Both the position numbers and the translations under genes were made by a program. The notes under the pieces were generated by a model. It was not told where the DNA came from. It worked only from the letters and a program-made list of their open reading frames with translations, and did no database searches. 15,286 nt of DNA. Origin: Hyphococcus sp. (GTDB taxonomy: Bacteria; Pseudomonadota; Alphaproteobacteria; Caulobacterales; Parvularculaceae). Below are positions 13,132-15,286 of this stretch, piece by piece; the stretch's first letter is position 1, and each line of letters begins with the position of its first letter. The stretch spans positions 1-15,286 of the forward strand of contig BQJG01000075.1 of assembly GCA_021604585.1 (NCBI GenBank), read 5' to 3'.

Positions 13132-14112
13132 TCAACTCTGGTAAAGGCTAACCGAAAATCCGAGGGTGATGATCAGCGTCAACAAGGCGAAATAGATCGT
13201 CACGGAAACCAACCATTTCAAGGTCACCGAAACCCAGTTGGAGCCATAGGCCTGACGGAACACGGCGAAAGGCTGGAGCCAGCCCCAAATCAGGGGAACC
13301 GCAGCCAGCAACGCTCCGACCACCGGGATTCGGCTCAACAACATCGCCATCAATAAATAAGCGTAAAGCGCGGCGTGCATGTAAAGGCTGACCACGAAGT
13401 GGTCATAGACATAAAATTTCCGGCGATAGACGTAGAGCAGCATCAAGATCAGCGCGTAGACAACCGGCGCCAGCAACATGACGCGGGGAAGGTTCTCTTT
13501 CGATTGCGCAAAAAACAAACGCGGATCTTCAACGGCGCGCTGCGAGGCCTCGAGCATGCGCTTCAAATGCGGCTCGAGCCAGGCCGGACCCGTATATTCT
13601 TCTTCGTTCCATTTTCGTTCTGAGTAGGGAACGCTTTCCTTTTTTTCGTCCTGCTCTTCGACGGACGCCGCTTCCTCCTCCAGCGTTTCATTTAAAGTGC
13701 GCAGCTCTGATGCAGCTTCCGGGTCTACTTTCTCAACATCCTCAATGACCCCGTCATTAAGGGTTACCTTGCCGGCGCCGTCGACCTGGAACGCATCGCC
13801 ATTGAGATTCGGCGTGCCGACCAGTGAAAAAGCGAACAGAAAAAAGAATACGCTGGCGAACAGATACAACCGGAAAGGCGGTGAGTAATAAACCCGCTTT
13901 CCCTCAAGATAGCGCTGCGCCAGGCGGCCCGGCCGCCACAGCAGCAAACCGATCGAACGCGCAAGCTTGCCGTCGATCGCCATCGTATCGACCAGAAAAT
14001 CCTGAACGAGACCAATGACGACGCGGCGCGGTTCATCGGCGCGCTGCCCGCATTGATGACAATAGGCGCCGGTCAGCGCCGCTCCGCAATTTTTGCAGTC
14101 AACCTCTGCCAT
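13132..14112 (-). CDS. DUF3667-type zinc-ribbon membrane protein
   Basis: This 326-residue protein begins with a zinc ribbon, CKNCGAALTGAYCHQCGQ (C6, C9, C18, C21), then a basic amphipathic region containing LLWRPGRLAQRYLEGKRVYYSPPFRLYLF (57-85), the signature of DUF3667. Hydrophobic segments at about 80-99, 211-228, 240-259, 261-280 and 297-322 suggest four to five membrane passes in the inner membrane. Between the first and second is a long soluble loop (about 100-205) rich in Glu and Asp (124-171). The family has no established function. ATG 14112 was preferred over ATG 14130 because the CxxC pair then sits near the N-terminus and GGGGG precedes it. It lies 82 nt after the dipeptidase gene on the same strand and may be cotranscribed. 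Confidence 0.85.
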   Translation of the reverse strand: MAEVDCKNCGAALTGAYCHQCGQRADEPRRVVIGLVQDFLVDTMAIDGKLARSIGLLLWRPGRLAQRYLEGKRVYYSPPFRLYLFASVFFFLFAFSLVGTPNLNGDAFQVDGAGKVTLNDGVIEDVEKVDPEAASELRTLNETLEEEAASVEEQDEKKESVPYSERKWNEEEYTGPAWLEPHLKRMLEASQRAVEDPRLFFAQSKENLPRVMLLAPVVYALILMLLYVYRRKFYVYDHFVVSLYMHAALYAYLLMAMLLSRIPVVGALLAAVPLIWGWLQPFAVFRQAYGSNWVSVTLKWLVSVTIYFALLTLIITLGFSVSLYQS

Positions 14113-14194
14113 GACGCGCCCCCGGGTCATTTCTGGATTATCAAAACGCCGGCGAGCCTATCACGTTGCACAGAATGTCAAAACCGCTGAAACT

Positions 14195-15286
14195 CTATTC
14201 CGCAGGCAGATTGTCGAGAAAAAACCGCACCGCATTTTCGCCCATCACCGCCCGGATCGACGCTTCATCGAGGCCTGCGTCCATCAGGGCCTGGGTGATC
14301 GCTGCAAGTTCTGACGCATCGAAGCCGGTGGTGACCGCGCCGTCATAGTCGGAGCCGAGCGCCACATGATCGGCGCCGACAAGATTGATCCCATAAATAA
14401 TCTCAGCTGCGATGCCTGCGGGCGCCGTCGCGCACGCCGCCTCCTGCCAGTAACCAGCGCCGATCAGCCCGCCATGGGCGGCGATCTCTTTCATCAAATC
14501 ATCGGAGATGTTGCGCGCCGTGTTGCAGTGACCCTTGAAGCCCGTATGCGAGACGATCACCGGCTTTGACGAGCGCGCCAGCACGTCGCGCACCACCGCT
14601 TCCGACGAATGCGCCACATCGATGATCATGCCTTTGGCGACGGCCGCATCCACCGCCTGTTCGCCAAAGTCGGTCAATCCCGCGCCTGACTGTCCGTGCA
14701 GAGAGCCGCCAAGCTCATTGTCGAAGAAATGCTGCAGCCCCATAACGCGCAAACCCTGATCATTGAGCCTGTCGAGATTTTCAAGCTTGCCTTCGAGCGG
14801 GTGCGCCCCTTCGATTCCGTAAACGCCAGCGAGTTTGTTTTCATTGAGCGCGCGGTGCAAATCACCTGCGTTCCGCACAAAAACAAACTCGTCCGGCGCG
14901 TCGCGCTCCAGCTTCGCCAGACGCTGCGCCTGATAGGCGGCGCGCTCGTAAATTGAAAACCAGCTGCGCGGCGGCCAGGCTTGCGCCACCATCAACAAGG
15001 TCAGCGCATCGCTGTCGGCGCTATTCTCGTCAATATTCATGTCATTTGGGGTTTTGGTGACCGCCGTAAAAACCTGCAAGCCCACACCGCCCTCGCGCAG
15101 GCGCACGAGATCGGTCTGGCCGCGCGTCTGGCGCTTCGCCGGGTCGCGCTTCCATAACAGCGTGTCGGCGTGAAGATCGGCGACAGGGATCGTTGCGTGC
15201 AGCGCGCGCGCCGCCTCGCTCACTTCATATGGCTCATGCGGCAGGACGACATTGGTGCGCGCATCGAAACGCTGCGGCAGCACGCC
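14195..15286 (-). CDS. Membrane dipeptidase (M19, renal dipeptidase family), 5' end outside window
   Basis: M19 peptidases are binuclear zinc enzymes that hydrolyse dipeptides, including some with a D-residue or dehydro-residue. Counting from the GTG at 15283, the expected metal ligands are present: H38 and D40 in ADLHADT, E158 in GIEGAHPLEG, H225 in IDVAHSS and H246 in VSHTG. R257 in TARNISDD and D312 in LGSDYDG match the substrate-binding arginine and catalytic aspartate of renal dipeptidase. The frame runs off the window edge without a convincing start, and the first residues (LPQRFDARTNVVLPHEPYEVSEAARALH) look like the region after an N-terminal anchor in relatives, so the gene is partial at its 5' end. 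The stop is a TAG at 14195-14197. Confidence 0.93.
   Translation of the reverse strand, partial: GVLPQRFDARTNVVLPHEPYEVSEAARALHATIPVADLHADTLLWKRDPAKRQTRGQTDLVRLREGGVGLQVFTAVTKTPNDMNIDENSADSDALTLLMVAQAWPPRSWFSIYERAAYQAQRLAKLERDAPDEFVFVRNAGDLHRALNENKLAGVYGIEGAHPLEGKLENLDRLNDQGLRVMGLQHFFDNELGGSLHGQSGAGLTDFGEQAVDAAVAKGMIIDVAHSSEAVVRDVLARSSKPVIVSHTGFKGHCNTARNISDDLMKEIAAHGGLIGAGYWQEAACATAPAGIAAEIIYGINLVGADHVALGSDYDGAVTTGFDASELAAITQALMDAGLDEASIRAVMGENAVRFFLDNLPAE

Noticed and set aside
13124..13150. tRNA D-arm-like string (GCGTAGCTCAACTCTGGTAA)
   Set aside because: It includes the 3' end of the DUF3667 coding sequence, and no acceptor, anticodon or T arm follows.

Overview
This is a GC-rich stretch of bacterial chromosome, read here as alphaproteobacterial. 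The case rests on the mix of families: a 598-residue acyl-CoA dehydrogenase of the FadE/DmdC type, a DUF3667 membrane protein, a COG4798-type lipoprotein and a D-2-hydroxyglutarate dehydrogenase-like flavoenzyme. Codon third positions are also strongly GC-biased. A finer placement (for example near Hyphomonadales or Parvularculales) is only a guess. There are 15 protein genes and one tRNA gene. No phage, transposon, integrase or CRISPR array is visible. The longest gene-free stretch is 279 bases.

Layout. A tRNA-Pro(CGG) gene (70-146) lies tail-to-tail with an acyl-CoA dehydrogenase on the minus strand (163-1959). Divergent from that is a small outer-membrane beta-barrel protein (2170-2772), closed by a clean hairpin, then a ferritin-like di-iron protein (2894-3574). 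Next comes a small-molecule-metabolism block. An HxlR-type regulator (minus, 3605-4297) faces a two-gene unit on the plus strand: a 68-residue membrane microprotein and a winged-helix plus SAM methyltransferase (4680-5744). After a strong terminator-like hairpin comes an FAD monooxygenase (5898-7076). The tRNA-modification gene for threonylcarbamoyl-AMP synthase (7179-8129) follows.

On the minus strand, a lipoprotein with a methyltransferase-like fold (9253-10053) and a second FAD monooxygenase (8138-9256) overlap by ATGA and are probably translationally coupled. Divergent from them is the D-2-hydroxyglutarate dehydrogenase-like enzyme (10217-11638), followed by the peroxide-stress protein YaaA (11723-12538).

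The most unusual region is 12539-13030. An AT-rich intergenic stretch carries several exact dyads. One lies inside an over-long -35/-10 spacer, the architecture of MerR-family promoters. It leads into a 67-residue membrane microprotein with very GC3-biased codons. Beyond it, on the minus strand, are a DUF3667 zinc-ribbon membrane protein (13132-14112) and an M19 membrane dipeptidase whose start lies outside the window (14195-15286).

Functional themes are fatty-acid and organic-acid oxidation (acyl-CoA dehydrogenase, D-2-hydroxyglutarate oxidase), oxidative and iron defence (ferritin-like protein, YaaA), and two methyltransferase/flavin-monooxygenase neighbourhoods that may modify or detoxify small molecules. 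No complete new system is proved. The best candidate for something undescribed is the MerR-like promoter and its microprotein.
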